DNA of 54,780 bases from an uncultured Spiribacter sp. (GCA_913056145.1 CAJXMI010000004.1:1-54780), one strand, 5' to 3'. Shown: positions 27,650-37,952, counted from the stretch's first letter. The notes: generated by a model not told the origin, from the sequence alone. Made by a program: numbers and translations.

Positions 27650-28780
27650 TTAAAGGGCAGCGCGGGCAGCCAGTGCCCGGCGCGCCGCATCGTCACGGTC
27701 ATCGCCCAGAGCCGTGATATGGCCCATCTTGCGTCCTGGTTGCGGCTCGGCCTTGCCATACAAATGCAGATTGACGCGCGGGTCGGCGAGAGCCGCCTGC
27801 CAGTCGGGCTCGCCGGCAGCCCAGCGCTCGCCCAGCAGGTTGGCCATGGCCACGGGCGCGACCCGGGCCGTATCACCAAGCGGCAGGCCACATACGGCAC
27901 GCAGCTGCTGATCAAACTGGCTGCTCGCACACCCCTCAATGGTCAGATGCCCGGAGTTATGCGGCCGCGGCGCCAGTTCATTCACGATCAATGCGCCGTC
28001 CCGGGTCAGGAACAGCTCGATGCAGAGCACGCCCACCACCTCCAGCGACTCCAGGACGGTGTGGGCAATGTCCCGCGCCGCCTGGGCCTGGGCGGGCTGC
28101 AACGGCATATCGGCAATCGAGAGATCCAGAATGTGGCTGGCATGCCGGTTTTCGATCAGGCCATAGTCGACCATCGTGCCGTCGAGCCCGCGGGCCGCCA
28201 CCACCGACAGTTCGGCGGCAAAGTCGACCACACCCTCGAGCACCGCTGGACCACCCCCGATGGCCGCCCAGGCCGTGGCCGGGTCGGTGTCGGCCTCAAT
28301 GCGGGTCTGGCCCTTGCCGTCGTAGCCAAAACCCGCGGTCTTGAGGATGGCCGGCGTGCCGATGCGCTCAATGGCTCCAGGCAGTTCGGCGCCCTCAGCA
28401 ACCGCCTCGAAAGGGGCGGTTGGCAGGCCCGCCGCGGCCAGTGCCCGCTTTTCGCGCAGCCGGTTCTGGGTGATGTGCAGCACCCCGCCATCCGGGCGCA
28501 CGGGGGCATGCCGGGCGGCACAGTCCGCTGCCGCAAAGGCCACGTTCTCGAACTCGAACGTCACCACATCGACCGTGCGGGCAAATGCGGCAATGGCGTC
28601 GAGGTCATCGTAATCGGCGACGATTTCGCGGTCGGCCAGCTGGCCGGTCGGCGTGTCCCGGCCCGGTGACAGGGTATGCACCCGATAGCCCATGCGCCGC
28701 GCCGCCTGCGCCAGCATGCGCCCCAGCTGGCCGCTGCCCAGGATGCCAATGGTTGCGCCGGGCAGAACCGCTGTGCTCAA
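27650..28780 (-). CDS. purK: PurK, N5-carboxyaminoimidazole ribonucleotide synthase
   Basis: This 376-residue ATP-grasp enzyme carboxylates aminoimidazole ribonucleotide in purine synthesis. The N-terminus contains the nucleotide-binding [20 protein letters not shown], and ATP-grasp residues follow ([26 protein letters not shown]). The start is TTG 28780, which overlaps the purE stop in TTGA; no ATG or GTG is placed better. Coupling to purE suits the shared substrate channel of the two enzymes. Confidence 0.95.
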   Translation of the reverse strand: MSTAVLPGATIGILGSGQLGRMLAQAARRMGYRVHTLSPGRDTPTGQLADREIVADYDDLDAIAAFARTVDVVTFEFENVAFAAADCAARHAPVRPDGGVLHITQNRLREKRALAAAGLPTAPFEAVAEGAELPGAIERIGTPAILKTAGFGYDGKGQTRIEADTDPATAWAAIGGGPAVLEGVVDFAAELSVVAARGLDGTMVDYGLIENRHASHILDLSIADMPLQPAQAQAARDIAHTVLESLEVVGVLCIELFLTRDGALIVNELAPRPHNSGHLTIEGCASSQFDQQLRAVCGLPLGDTARVAPVAMANLLGERWAAGEPDWQAALADPRVNLHLYGKAEPQPGRKMGHITALGDDRDDAARRALAARAAL

Positions 28781-29268
28781 GGCAGCTCGTCCTCGATCAC
28801 CTTGCGCGCCTGCGCATCCCGAAACGCCTGCAGGGCCTCGACGAGGGCCGGATCATCCGCCGCCAGCAGCGATACGGCAAACAACGCGGCATTGCGCGCC
28901 CCGGCCTCGCCGATCGCAAATGTCGCAACCGGGACGCCGCCCGGCATCTGAACGATCGACAGCAGCGAGTCGAGCCCCTTCAGCGCCTTGCTCTGCACGG
29001 GCACGCCCAGCACCGGAACGGTGGTCTGCGCGGCCACCATGCCAGGCAGGTGGGCCGCGCCCCCGGCACCGGCAATGATGGCCCGCAGCCCGCGCTCGCG
29101 CGCCGTTGCGGCATAGTCGTTCATGCGCTCAGGCGTGCGATGCGCCGAGACAATGCGACATTCATGCGGCACACCGAAATCCTTCAGGACCGTATCGGCA
29201 TGCGCCATCGTCTCCCAATCGGAGCGGCTGCCCATAATGATGCCAACGCGGGGCGCCGCATCAACCAT
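28777..29268 (-). CDS. purE: PurE, N5-CAIR mutase
   Basis: This 163-residue mutase moves the carboxylate of N5-CAIR to make CAIR. The start ATG 29268 gives [20 protein letters not shown], with the conserved GSxSD active-site loop. The SAHRTPERM segment and [13 protein letters not shown] are intact. The start lies inside the last codons of phaC (8-base overlap), so it is read from the phaC transcript. Confidence 0.96.
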   Translation of the reverse strand: MVDAAPRVGIIMGSRSDWETMAHADTVLKDFGVPHECRIVSAHRTPERMNDYAATARERGLRAIIAGAGGAAHLPGMVAAQTTVPVLGVPVQSKALKGLDSLLSIVQMPGGVPVATFAIGEAGARNAALFAVSLLAADDPALVEALQAFRDAQARKVIEDELP

Positions 29269-31060
29269 CCGATTTCTCCAGCACATAACTCCCCGGTGCG
29301 GGCTCGATCGACTTCAGCTTGCCCTCGCCGGGCTTGCGCGCCGGGACCTCACCACCCCGCTTGGGCTCGAGCCACTTCACCCAGTCGAGCCACCATGAGC
29401 CCTCGTGCTGCGTGGCTGCCTCCAGCCAGGCCTCGGGGTCTTTCGGCCGCCGGCTGTTGAGCCAGTAGCCGTACTTCTGCTTCTCGGGCGGGTTGATCAC
29501 ACCGGCAATATGCCCGGATCCGCCCAGCACAAAGCGCGTCTTGCCGCCCAACAGCTTGGCGCTGCTGTAACAGGCATGCCACGGGGCAATGTGATCCTCG
29601 CGAGCCGATATGAAGTAGGCCGGCACCTTGACCTTGCCAAGATCGACCGGCACACCATCGAGCGTAATGCCGCCGGGCTCGCGCAAGCGGTTCTCGAGGT
29701 ACATGTTGCGCAGGTAATACGCATGCATGCGCGCCGGCATGTTGGTCGAGTCCTGGTTCCAGTAGAGCAGATCAAACGGGAACGGATCCTCGCCCTTCAG
29801 GTAGTTGTTCACAAAGAACGACCAGATCAGATCGTTCGAGCGCAGGCTCGACATCGTGGTGGCCATCTGATTGCCCGCCAGATAACCGCGTTCGTTCATC
29901 TGCTTTTCAAGGGCGTTCAGCTGCTCGTCATCGATAAACACCTCGAGCTCGCCCGGGCTCTCGAAATCGAGCAGCGTGGTCAGGAAGGTCGCGCTGTTGA
30001 CGCCCCCCTCACCACGATCGGCCATATACGCCAGGGTTGACGCGAGCAGCGTGCCGCCCAGGCAGTAGCCAATGATGTTGACATCACGCTCGCCAATGGC
30101 CTGCTCAACGGCATCCAGTGCCGCCAGCGGACCCTCTTTCATGTAGTCCTCGAACTGCTTTTCCGCCAGCTCGGCATCGGGGTTGCCCCACGAAATCACG
30201 AAGACCGTGAAGCCCTGCTCGACCAGCCACTTGATCAGCGAGTTCTTGGGGCGCAGGTCAAGGATGTAGTACTTGTTGATCCAGGGCGGGACAAACAGCA
30301 GGGGGCGCCGGGCAACCTGCTCGGTGGCCGGCGTATACTGTATTAACTGCATGAGTTCGTTTTGATAGATGACCTCGCCCGGGGTGACCGCCAGGTCCTC
30401 GCCTACCTGGAAGGCGTCCGGGTGCGTCTGACGGATCTTGAGGGTGCCATTGCCCCGCTCCAGATCCTCCAGCAGCTTGTTCAGGCCATCCAGCAGGTTC
30501 TGGCCACGGCTCTCGACCGTGCGCTCAAGCACCTCGGGGTTGGTGGCCAGGAAATTGGAGGGCGACAGCGCACTCACAAACTGACGGGTGTAGAAGTCGA
30601 TCTTTCGCCGCGTGCGATCATCGAGCCCGTCGACGTTATCAACCGTGTGATGCAGATAGTCGGCCGTGAGCAGGTAGGACTGCTTTACAAAGTCAAAGAA
30701 CGGGTTGTCCTCCCAACCCTCATGGGCAAAGCGCTTGTCACGGCGATCCGGCTCGCGCACGGGCTCGCTCTCGACACCCATCATGCGCAGTGTCGAGTTC
30801 TGCATGAGTGACATGTAGTCCTGCCAGAAGGCCATCTGCGCCTGGACGAGCTGAACAGGATCGGCCATCAGCCGGGCGTAGAGATCCTGAAAGAGCTTGC
30901 TCATGTGCAGGGCGTCGTCCATCGACACATTCTGGCCGGCCTCCTGACGCGCCAGGAAATCCTTGACGAGCTGCTGACTGCGACCAGCGATCTCGGAGAG
31001 AGAGCGACTGAGCTCGTTGGGATCGATGGTGTCGAGTCCGCTATCCTTTTGTTCGGTCAT
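29261..31060 (-). CDS. phaC: Class I poly(3-hydroxyalkanoate) synthase
   Basis: This 599-residue enzyme polymerises hydroxyacyl-CoA into storage polyester. The lipase-like box [14 protein letters not shown], near residue 330, carries the catalytic cysteine; the aspartate and histidine of the triad are in [12 protein letters not shown] and [13 protein letters not shown]. Length and N-terminal domain fit class I, active alone. An AGGAGG ribosome binding site precedes ATG 31060. phaA, phaB, phasin and phaR genes are absent nearby. It heads the minus-strand run into purE. Confidence 0.95.
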   Translation of the reverse strand: MTEQKDSGLDTIDPNELSRSLSEIAGRSQQLVKDFLARQEAGQNVSMDDALHMSKLFQDLYARLMADPVQLVQAQMAFWQDYMSLMQNSTLRMMGVESEPVREPDRRDKRFAHEGWEDNPFFDFVKQSYLLTADYLHHTVDNVDGLDDRTRRKIDFYTRQFVSALSPSNFLATNPEVLERTVESRGQNLLDGLNKLLEDLERGNGTLKIRQTHPDAFQVGEDLAVTPGEVIYQNELMQLIQYTPATEQVARRPLLFVPPWINKYYILDLRPKNSLIKWLVEQGFTVFVISWGNPDAELAEKQFEDYMKEGPLAALDAVEQAIGERDVNIIGYCLGGTLLASTLAYMADRGEGGVNSATFLTTLLDFESPGELEVFIDDEQLNALEKQMNERGYLAGNQMATTMSSLRSNDLIWSFFVNNYLKGEDPFPFDLLYWNQDSTNMPARMHAYYLRNMYLENRLREPGGITLDGVPVDLGKVKVPAYFISAREDHIAPWHACYSSAKLLGGKTRFVLGGSGHIAGVINPPEKQKYGYWLNSRRPKDPEAWLEAATQHEGSWWLDWVKWLEPKRGGEVPARKPGEGKLKSIEPAPGSYVLEKSDG

Positions 31061-31095
31061 GATTTGATTCGCCTCCTGGCACGAGTGGTAGCAAG

Positions 31096-31125
31096 ATCAT
31101 ACGGCACTGCGACAAAGCCCCACAA
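31096..31125 (-). promoter_or_regulatory. Candidate sigma-70 promoter of phaC
   Basis: On the minus strand TTGTGG and TATGAT are separated by 18 bases. The -10 matches at five of six positions. Transcription would start near 31089, about 30 bases before the phaC ATG. The element overlaps the leader of divergent rsmJ. Confidence 0.4.
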
Positions 31126-31182
31126 ACACCCGGAAGACTCCCACTGGTTGCAACAGCGGAGTGCGCCGGCGAGGCACCCGGA

Positions 31183-31911
31183 TTGGCCCGGCGTGCCGGG
31201 GCGTTTGTGGCCGACACCCCGCCTGGCGCGGGGCTGTATTTATGGCTCGACCCGAGTGGACTGCACCTGTGTCGGGCGGGGCGGCCAGTCAGCTGCCTGC
31301 GCGTCGATTTTCTGGGGGGTGATCAGGGGTATCGGGCCGGGCAGCTTGGCCGCCAGCGTGAACTCGTGGCTCGCGCCTGCGGCATCAGGGGCAACGCCGC
31401 CATCAACATCGTGGACGCCACCGCGGGCCTGGGGCGCGATGGCTTTGTCCTGGCCGGACTGGGCGCCCGGGTCACGCTGATCGAGCGCTCGCCCGTCGTG
31501 GCCTGCCTGCTCGAGGACGGCCTGGCACGCGCCCGGCAGGGCGGGCTTGATGGCATTGCGAGTCGAATCCGACTGGTGCATGACGACGCACTGCCCTGGC
31601 TGCAGGGTCTGCCCGCCGACAGGCAACCCGACGTGATTTACCTCGACCCCATGTACAGCGACGGTCGGCGCCGGGCCGCCGCCGGCAAAGCCCTTGCACT
31701 GCTGCAGACACTCCTGGGCGACGACGGAGAGGCCACGCCATTGCTCAATGCCGCTACAGGCATTGCGCGGGATCGGGTGGTGGTCAAACGCCAGCGCCGC
31801 GCGCCGCCGCTTGGCGAGCGGCCGCCCGATTATGCGCTCAAGGGGCGTAGCACCCGGTTCGATGTGTATCGCGTCAACGCGGCACGGCGGGCTGATGCCG
31901 GGGAATACTGA
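31183..31911 (+). CDS. rsmJ: RsmJ, 16S rRNA m2G1516 methyltransferase
   Basis: This SAM-dependent methyltransferase modifies G1516 of 16S rRNA. The SAM-binding motif INIVDATAGLGRDGFVLAGL, the following LIERSPVVACLLEDGLARA and the catalytic VIYLDPMYSDGRR are those of the family. From TTG 31183 it is 242 residues. Reading-frame similarity continues upstream (PLVATAECAGEAPG), and the only codons there that could start are unusual (CTG 31144, with GGAAG at 7 bases). The N-terminal limit is therefore uncertain. The 3' end overlaps the next, convergent gene by 38 bases. Confidence 0.85.
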   Translation: MARRAGAFVADTPPGAGLYLWLDPSGLHLCRAGRPVSCLRVDFLGGDQGYRAGQLGRQRELVARACGIRGNAAINIVDATAGLGRDGFVLAGLGARVTLIERSPVVACLLEDGLARARQGGLDGIASRIRLVHDDALPWLQGLPADRQPDVIYLDPMYSDGRRRAAAGKALALLQTLLGDDGEATPLLNAATGIARDRVVVKRQRRAPPLGERPPDYALKGRSTRFDVYRVNAARRADAGEY

Positions 31912-32779
31912 CCGACGCCTCCAGTGCCAGCATGGTTGACCAGGGGTCGTCGGCGGTCGCCGGTGCCCGCAGATCGTCCTGCCCAACCAGGCGCAGGCGC
32001 AGATCGCTGAACCCGGCCCGCGCCAGTTGACTGGCAACGCCCGCCTGAGCCGCCGCATCCACTTCACCGGCCAGCAACGCGAGCAGTGTGCCGCCGCGCC
32101 CCGCACCCGGCTCGAACTCGGCCAGGCGGAGACTGCGCAAGCGCTCGCCAAAGGCCTCGCGCAGAACCGGCCAGGCTAACTGCAGCCGCTGCCGATGGGC
32201 ACCATTGAGCCGGGGGGTGGGCGGCATGGCCCGCCGCAGCGCCAGATCGATCAGCACCTCCGGCGGTGGCCCGGCGCGCAGCACCGCAGCCGGGGTGCGT
32301 CCGCCCAATCCAGGGTGGGGGCTGAGCCACCAGTTGCCTGCCCCCTGCTCGGTTGCACCGTCGTGCTGGCGCAGCCGCTCCACAAAATGCACATCACAAC
32401 TCACCCGATGCATGCCGGCTACCTGCCGGCGCCGCCCCGGACGGCCACAGCCCTCGCAACATACGGCGGCGGTATCACGGGCCCGGGTAACGGCGGGGAG
32501 AATGCGATCGCGAACGCCATCAAAGCGAATCTCGAGGCCGCCCTGAATGGCGGCAAGACGGCGCCAGCGGAATCCGCCCTGCTCTTCGGCCGGAACGGCC
32601 GCCTCGACCTCGGCAAACAGCTGCTCAAGCAGGTCATGCCAGCCGGCCGGCACGTTGACCTCGACCGGATCCTCATCGGCATGCTGGCCGCGTCGGCGAA
32701 ACTGCCAGGCGTGACGCAGCTGGGCTGCGGCCAGAAAGGCCCGGTGCCGGCGTTCTTCGTCATGAGCAACCATGGGCAT
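31874..32779 (-). CDS. Composite hypothetical protein: CxxC-CxxH domain, MbcA/ParS-like segment, unusual tail
   Basis: This 301-residue protein is not recognised as a whole. Residues 40-131 (VPAGWHDLLEQLF ... VCCEGCGRPGRRR ... CDVH) resemble a domain of unknown function common in bacteria and phages, with a possible zinc site of CxxC and CxxH (C107/108, C111, C128, H131). Residues 150-184 (WWLSPHPGLGGRTPAAVLRA) resemble the toxin-binding domain of Xre/MbcA/ParS antitoxins (DUF2384). Residues 200-290 have a helix-strand pattern and a GEVDAAAQAG motif reminiscent of small nucleotidyltransferases but without GSxxxxxxxxDxD. All three comparisons are by eye. No toxin gene is adjacent. A terminator ends only 26 bases upstream of the start, leaving little room for a promoter. 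The start could also be ATG 32773. Confidence 0.65.
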   Translation of the reverse strand: MPMVAHDEERRHRAFLAAAQLRHAWQFRRRGQHADEDPVEVNVPAGWHDLLEQLFAEVEAAVPAEEQGGFRWRRLAAIQGGLEIRFDGVRDRILPAVTRARDTAAVCCEGCGRPGRRRQVAGMHRVSCDVHFVERLRQHDGATEQGAGNWWLSPHPGLGGRTPAAVLRAGPPPEVLIDLALRRAMPPTPRLNGAHRQRLQLAWPVLREAFGERLRSLRLAEFEPGAGRGGTLLALLAGEVDAAAQAGVASQLARAGFSDLRLRLVGQDDLRAPATADDPWSTMLALEASVSIPRHQPAVPR

Positions 32780-32805
32780 ATTGTGCGCAAAGCCGCCCCA
32801 TAAAC

Positions 32806-32837
32806 AAAAAAACCCGTGGCTGCAGCGCAGCCACGGG
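32806..32837 (-). terminator. Rho-independent terminator of the RRM gene
   Basis: On the minus strand, CCCGTGGCTGC and GCAGCCACGGG form an eleven-pair perfect stem with a three-base loop, followed by seven T residues. It lies 22 bases after the stop of the RNA-binding protein gene. Confidence 0.94.
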
Positions 32838-32859
32838 CTATCAACGGCTTATCGGGCCG

Positions 32860-33141
32860 TTACCAGGAGCGGCGCGGGCCACCCCCACCGCCGGCAGGCT
32901 TACGATCCTGCGCTTCGTTGATGCGCAGGGTGCGTCCGCCCATTTCGGTTCCGTTCAGGGCCTCGATGGCGGCATCCGCCTCGGAGGGATCCATGCGAAC
33001 GAAGCCAAAGCCGCGAGGACGACCGGTTTCCCGATCGGAAATCATGCGAACTTCTTTGACCTCGCCATGCGGGGCAAACAGATCACGGACTTCGTCCTCG
33101 GAGGCGGTAAAGGGCAGATTGCCCACGTAAATCGATTTCAT
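32860..33141 (-). CDS. RNA-recognition-motif (RRM) protein
   Basis: This 93-residue protein is a single RRM. RNP2 is SIYVGNLPF and RNP1 is RGFGFVRM, followed by the conserved alpha-2 and beta-4 (AIEALNGTEMGGRTLRINEA). A short glycine- and arginine-rich tail ends the protein. Such proteins are common in cyanobacteria and in marine or halophilic gammaproteobacteria, where some are cold-induced. It is monocistronic: the strong terminator follows directly. The bases between it and DoxX (33142-33384) hold no gene. Confidence 0.93.
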   Translation of the reverse strand: MKSIYVGNLPFTASEDEVRDLFAPHGEVKEVRMISDRETGRPRGFGFVRMDPSEADAAIEALNGTEMGGRTLRINEAQDRKPAGGGGGPRRSW

Positions 33142-33384
33142 CAGTAACGTCTCATCACGCTCTGCCGGCTTGTGTTGAGCTCGGCAGGTCTAACATCGCA
33201 GAGGGCAAAACACCCTCCTTCGGGCGGCCTTACATCGGCACGCCGGGCCGGGCCACTCGCAAGCGACACCAACTTGAGGTTGACAATACGGCAGTCAGTG
33301 GTGCCGCGCAATCAGAAATTTGTTCAGAAACTCGGTACCATGTCGAATTGCATTATTTATTGAGCAAAACAGGAGGCCGGGCCG

Positions 33385-33804
33385 ATGGGGGCACCCCTCG
33401 ACAGCGGCGATGCCATACTCGATCGTCAGGGCGCCTACGCGCACTGGCTGCTGCGAACGCCGCTGGCGCTTGTAATGCTCTACCACGGGCTCGACAAATG
33501 GCTGGGCAGCGGCCTTGCCGGCTTTGCCGAGGGCATTGGCCTGCCGTTCGCCGTGGCGGCAGCCGTGGCGACAAGCGAGGTGGCTGCAGGGCTTTGCCTG
33601 CTCATCGGCGCCATAGCGGGCGACTGGATCACCCGCCTTGGCGCCGCGCTGGCCTGCCCGGTTCTGCTGGGGGCCATATTCATGGTCCACTGGGGGCAGT
33701 GGCATTTCCTGCCGAGCGCCAGTCATCCGATGGGTGGTCTGGAGTTTCAGGTAACCCTGCTGTTCCTCGCCACCTATCTGCTGATTCGCGGCAACCAGAC
33801 CTGA
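33385..33804 (+). CDS. DoxX-family membrane protein
   Basis: This 139-residue protein has four hydrophobic segments (LALVMLYHGLDKWLG, FAVAAAVATSEVAAGLCLLI, LGAALACPVLLGAIFMVHWG, FQVTLLFLATYLLI). The YHGLDKW and MVHWGQW patterns fit the DoxX/DoxD family, linked to quinone or thiosulfate redox in some archaea but of unclear function in most bacteria. A consensus AGGAGG precedes ATG 33385. The next gene starts 10 bases after the stop and is probably in the same operon. Confidence 0.85.
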   Translation: MGAPLDSGDAILDRQGAYAHWLLRTPLALVMLYHGLDKWLGSGLAGFAEGIGLPFAVAAAVATSEVAAGLCLLIGAIAGDWITRLGAALACPVLLGAIFMVHWGQWHFLPSASHPMGGLEFQVTLLFLATYLLIRGNQT

Positions 33805-33814
33805 TGGATACGCG

Positions 33815-34117
33815 ATGACCGATACCGACCGCAAACGCCTGCTCGCCCGTCTTTCGCGCGGCGTGGTCTACTCCGCACCGCTCCTGATCGCGGTAACGGG
33901 GGCCGCCTCGCTGCATGCCATTGTCTCGGATATCCGGACACCGCCGGAGAGCGCAGGCGTCGAGCGCGACAGCGCGGCGCCCGGGGCGACGCCGGAAGCC
34001 ACACCCGAGGCCATGCCCGAAGCAGCGCCGGAGGCCACTCCCGAGGCCATGCCTGAGGCAACACCGGAGGCCGCCCCCGAGGCCATGCCCGAGGCCAGCC
34101 CGGAGGCCTCGTACTAG
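33815..34117 (+). CDS. AxPE-repeat membrane protein
   Basis: This 100-residue protein has a charged start, one membrane segment (VVYSAPLLIAVTGAASLHAIV, about residues 17-37) and a tail in which ten units of A-x-P-E (ATPE, AMPE, AAPE, ASPE) make up residues 58-97. The tail is acidic and proline-rich and would extend into the periplasm, perhaps crossing or binding the cell wall. It follows DoxX by 10 bases. No family is recognised, and the repeat could vary in copy number between strains. Confidence 0.7.
   Translation: MTDTDRKRLLARLSRGVVYSAPLLIAVTGAASLHAIVSDIRTPPESAGVERDSAAPGATPEATPEAMPEAAPEATPEAMPEATPEAAPEAMPEASPEASY
33986..34105 (+). repeat. Ten-copy 12-base tandem coding repeat
   Basis: Twelve-base units of the pattern GCC-NNG/C-CCN-GAR repeat ten times, encoding the AxPE tail of the preceding protein. 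Units differ mainly in the second codon and at third positions, so the array is imperfect at DNA level. Confidence 0.9.
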
Positions 34118-34141
34118 GCCGCCTGGGCCGCCTGGACCGCC

Positions 34142-35286
<1,145 letters not shown>

Positions 35287-35292
35287 CCGCCA

Positions 35293-36612
35293 TCATTCCA
35301 CGGCGTTAATGACGTCGGCCGGCCCGACCAGCACCGTTACCAGTCGGTCGGGGTGGATATGGGTCTGCAACGCGGACTGGACATCGCCAGCGTCAAGGGT
35401 TTCGACGCGATCGACAAATCGCTGCAGATAGTCATGCGGCAGGTCATGGAAACCAATGCTCGAGACATAACCCAGCAGATCCTGATTGCTGTCTAGCTGC
35501 AGCGGGAAGCTGCCGGTAATGTTTCGCTTCGAGCCGTCCAGGCGCTCGGCCGAGGGGCCGTCATCGCGCAACTCCTGCAGACTGCCCCGCAACACCTCGA
35601 GCGCCTCGCCGAGCGCGTCGTTACGCACCTGGGTTGCCATCTGGAAGCGGCCTCGCCGCGCGCCCGTCGTAACGCGTGACGAGCTGCTGTAGGAAAGCCC
35701 CCGCTCCTCGCGCATGCGCTCGGCGAGGATCGAAGTCAGGCCGCCACCGCCCAGAATGTGATTACCCAGGTAGAGCGGGTAATAGGCCTCATCGCCACGG
35801 CGCACCGCTGGCTGGCCAACCACGACATGGGTCTGCCCGGCCTCGAAGGGGATACGCACGATCTGCGGCGTCTGGGGCAGTTCGACCTCGGGCAGTGGCT
35901 CCAGCGACTCACCGGCCGGCAGCGCCCCGGCAAGTGCGTTGGCCATCTGCTCCGCCGCAGCCCGATCCAGATCACCCACAATCGAGATCACGGCGTTTGC
36001 CGCGGTGTAATGGGCGGCGTGGAAGGCCATTACCGCCTCCCGCGACAGGCCCTGCACCGACTCCAGCGTGCCCGCAGGTGGCGAGGCATAGGGGTGGTCG
36101 CCATAAATACCCCGGGTAAAGGCGCGTTCGGCCAGATCCGACGGCGATGACTGCGCCTGCTGCAGTCCCAGCAGCATTTGCTGGCGGACGCGCTCGAGGG
36201 CGTCAGCGGGGAAGCTCGCGCCCTGCAACACCTCGGCCAGGCTGCTGATAGCCGGGTCGAGGCGGGCCGGATCGCTCAGGCTGCGCAGAGACACCTCGGC
36301 CACGTCACGGCTGCTGCCGCTGGAAACCCGCGCCCCGTGCCGCTCGAAGGAGCGGGCGATTTCGCCGGCATCCCGCTCGGTTGTGCCCTCCAGCAGGAGG
36401 TTGCTGACCATGCGGGCCAGCCCGGGCGTCCCGGCGTCCCGGGCGCTGCCGGCATCAAATGCGACGCGCAAGTCCACAATCGGCAGCTCGTGGCGTTCGA
36501 CAAAAAGGACCCGCGCCCCGTTGTCGGTTGCCCATTCCTGGATATCCGCTTCCATTGCACCCCCCGTGCCCGTCATTGCGATCAGCCCGATTGCCGTTAA
36601 CCAGCGTTTCAT
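35293..36612 (-). CDS. M16-family peptidase-like protein without zinc motif
   Basis: This 439-residue secreted protein has a signal peptide (MKRWLTAIGLIAMTGTGGAM) and two pitrilysin-type domains. Where the partner has HxxEH, this protein has GLARMVSNLLLEGT, so the zinc-binding inverted motif is lost. The C-terminal substrate-binding motif region (MREERGLSYSSSSRV) is kept. It starts within ATGA of the upstream catalytic subunit. The two probably form a periplasmic heterodimer like mitochondrial processing peptidase. Confidence 0.92.
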   Translation of the reverse strand: MKRWLTAIGLIAMTGTGGAMEADIQEWATDNGARVLFVERHELPIVDLRVAFDAGSARDAGTPGLARMVSNLLLEGTTERDAGEIARSFERHGARVSSGSSRDVAEVSLRSLSDPARLDPAISSLAEVLQGASFPADALERVRQQMLLGLQQAQSSPSDLAERAFTRGIYGDHPYASPPAGTLESVQGLSREAVMAFHAAHYTAANAVISIVGDLDRAAAEQMANALAGALPAGESLEPLPEVELPQTPQIVRIPFEAGQTHVVVGQPAVRRGDEAYYPLYLGNHILGGGGLTSILAERMREERGLSYSSSSRVTTGARRGRFQMATQVRNDALGEALEVLRGSLQELRDDGPSAERLDGSKRNITGSFPLQLDSNQDLLGYVSSIGFHDLPHDYLQRFVDRVETLDAGDVQSALQTHIHPDRLVTVLVGPADVINAVE

Positions 36613-37952
36613 GACCGGGTCTCCCCATCCGCCGGCTGCAGGATGCCGATGGTCAGCTCTTCGCGGCGCAGATAGCGCCTGGCCGCTGCCTGCACGTCCT
36701 CGGCGCTCACCGCACGCACCCGGTCCTCAAATTCAGCGAGCGCCTCGTAGCCGGCACCGGTTGTCTCGAGCATGCCCACCTGCATCGCCTGGTAGAACAC
36801 CGAATCCAGCTGGAAGAGATGATCGGCCAGAAGCTGACTGCGGGCGCGCTCCAGTGCCTCGGCGCTGACCGGTTCGTCCTTCAGGCGCTCAATCTGCTCG
36901 AGCAGCGCCGCCTCGACGGCCGCAACATCACCGTCCGCCGGCACGCCATAGAGCGAGAACTCCGACTCAAGCCGCGTCATCGGGTTGTAGCCGGCGCCAG
37001 CCGCGGCGGCCACGCCACTCCCGCGCACCAGGGTCTCGGGCAGTCGGGCACCGTCGCCACCATCCAGCAGCGTTGCGATCATGAGCAATGCATAGGGGTC
37101 GGCGGGGTCACTGGCGGTTGCCAGCGACGGCACGCCATAACCCATGCGCAGCTGGGTGACACGGGCCTGATCATCGCGATAGACGAGCCGGCGTTCACCC
37201 GGCGGATCAAGCGCCTCGGGGTCGTGTACGGCCGGGACGGGGCGTGCCGGGATATCACCGAAGTGCTCCCGCGCCAGCGCATGAACGGCGTCCGGGTCGA
37301 CATCGCCCGCCACCACCAGGATGGCATTGGCGGGGTTGTACCATTGAGCGTACCACCGCTCGAGATCTTCCACCCCGAACTGCGCTATATCGTCCGCCCA
37401 GCCAATGATGGGGTGGGCGTAGCCCGTCCCGACATGCGCAAGCGCGGCATAGCGCTCACCAAACCGGCCCTCGGGGCGATCTTCGGTGCGCAGGCGTCGC
37501 TCTTCCAGAACCACATCGCGCTCCGTGGCGAGCGCATCGGGGTCAATCTGCAGATTGGCCATGCGATCGGCCTCCAGCTCGAGCGCGACCGGCAGCCGGT
37601 CGGCCGCCAGAATCTCGAAATAGGCACTGAAGTCGCGGCCGGTGAACGCGTTCTCGCGCCCGCCCTCGCGCGAGATGATCTCGGAGAATCGGCCCTCGGG
37701 ATACGCCTCGGTGCCCTTGAACATCATGTGCTCGAACAGATGGGAGAGGCCGGTCTGGCCCCGGCCCTCGTAACTGGAGCCGATCCGGTACCAGACCTGC
37801 GAGACCGCGACAGGCGCACGGTGGTCTTCACGAACGAGGATCTGCATGCCGTTGTCGAGTGTGAACTCGTGCACCCCCGCCACGGGCTGGGCGGCGGCGG
37901 GCATTGCCAGCAGAGCCGGCACCAGGGCAAATAAGGCATTGCGCGTTGTCAT
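36609..37952 (-). CDS. M16-family zinc peptidase, catalytic subunit
   Basis: This 447-residue periplasmic peptidase starts at ATG 37952 with a signal peptide (MTTRNALFALVPALLAMPAA). The inverted zinc motif is intact (HLFEHMMFKGT), with the downstream glutamate in LEADRMANL. The ORF-track extension to 39071 is a shadow of ftsY. The stop overlaps the start of the zinc-free partner gene (ATGA). The pair lies divergent from ftsY, a frequent gammaproteobacterial arrangement. Substrate is unknown. Confidence 0.94.
   Translation of the reverse strand: MTTRNALFALVPALLAMPAAAQPVAGVHEFTLDNGMQILVREDHRAPVAVSQVWYRIGSSYEGRGQTGLSHLFEHMMFKGTEAYPEGRFSEIISREGGRENAFTGRDFSAYFEILAADRLPVALELEADRMANLQIDPDALATERDVVLEERRLRTEDRPEGRFGERYAALAHVGTGYAHPIIGWADDIAQFGVEDLERWYAQWYNPANAILVVAGDVDPDAVHALAREHFGDIPARPVPAVHDPEALDPPGERRLVYRDDQARVTQLRMGYGVPSLATASDPADPYALLMIATLLDGGDGARLPETLVRGSGVAAAAGAGYNPMTRLESEFSLYGVPADGDVAAVEAALLEQIERLKDEPVSAEALERARSQLLADHLFQLDSVFYQAMQVGMLETTGAGYEALAEFEDRVRAVSAEDVQAAARRYLRREELTIGILQPADGETRS

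Noticed and set aside
33172-33363. 63-codon ORF in the gap between the RRM and DoxX genes
   Set aside because: No ribosome binding site, no motif, and it lies where promoters of two divergent genes are expected.
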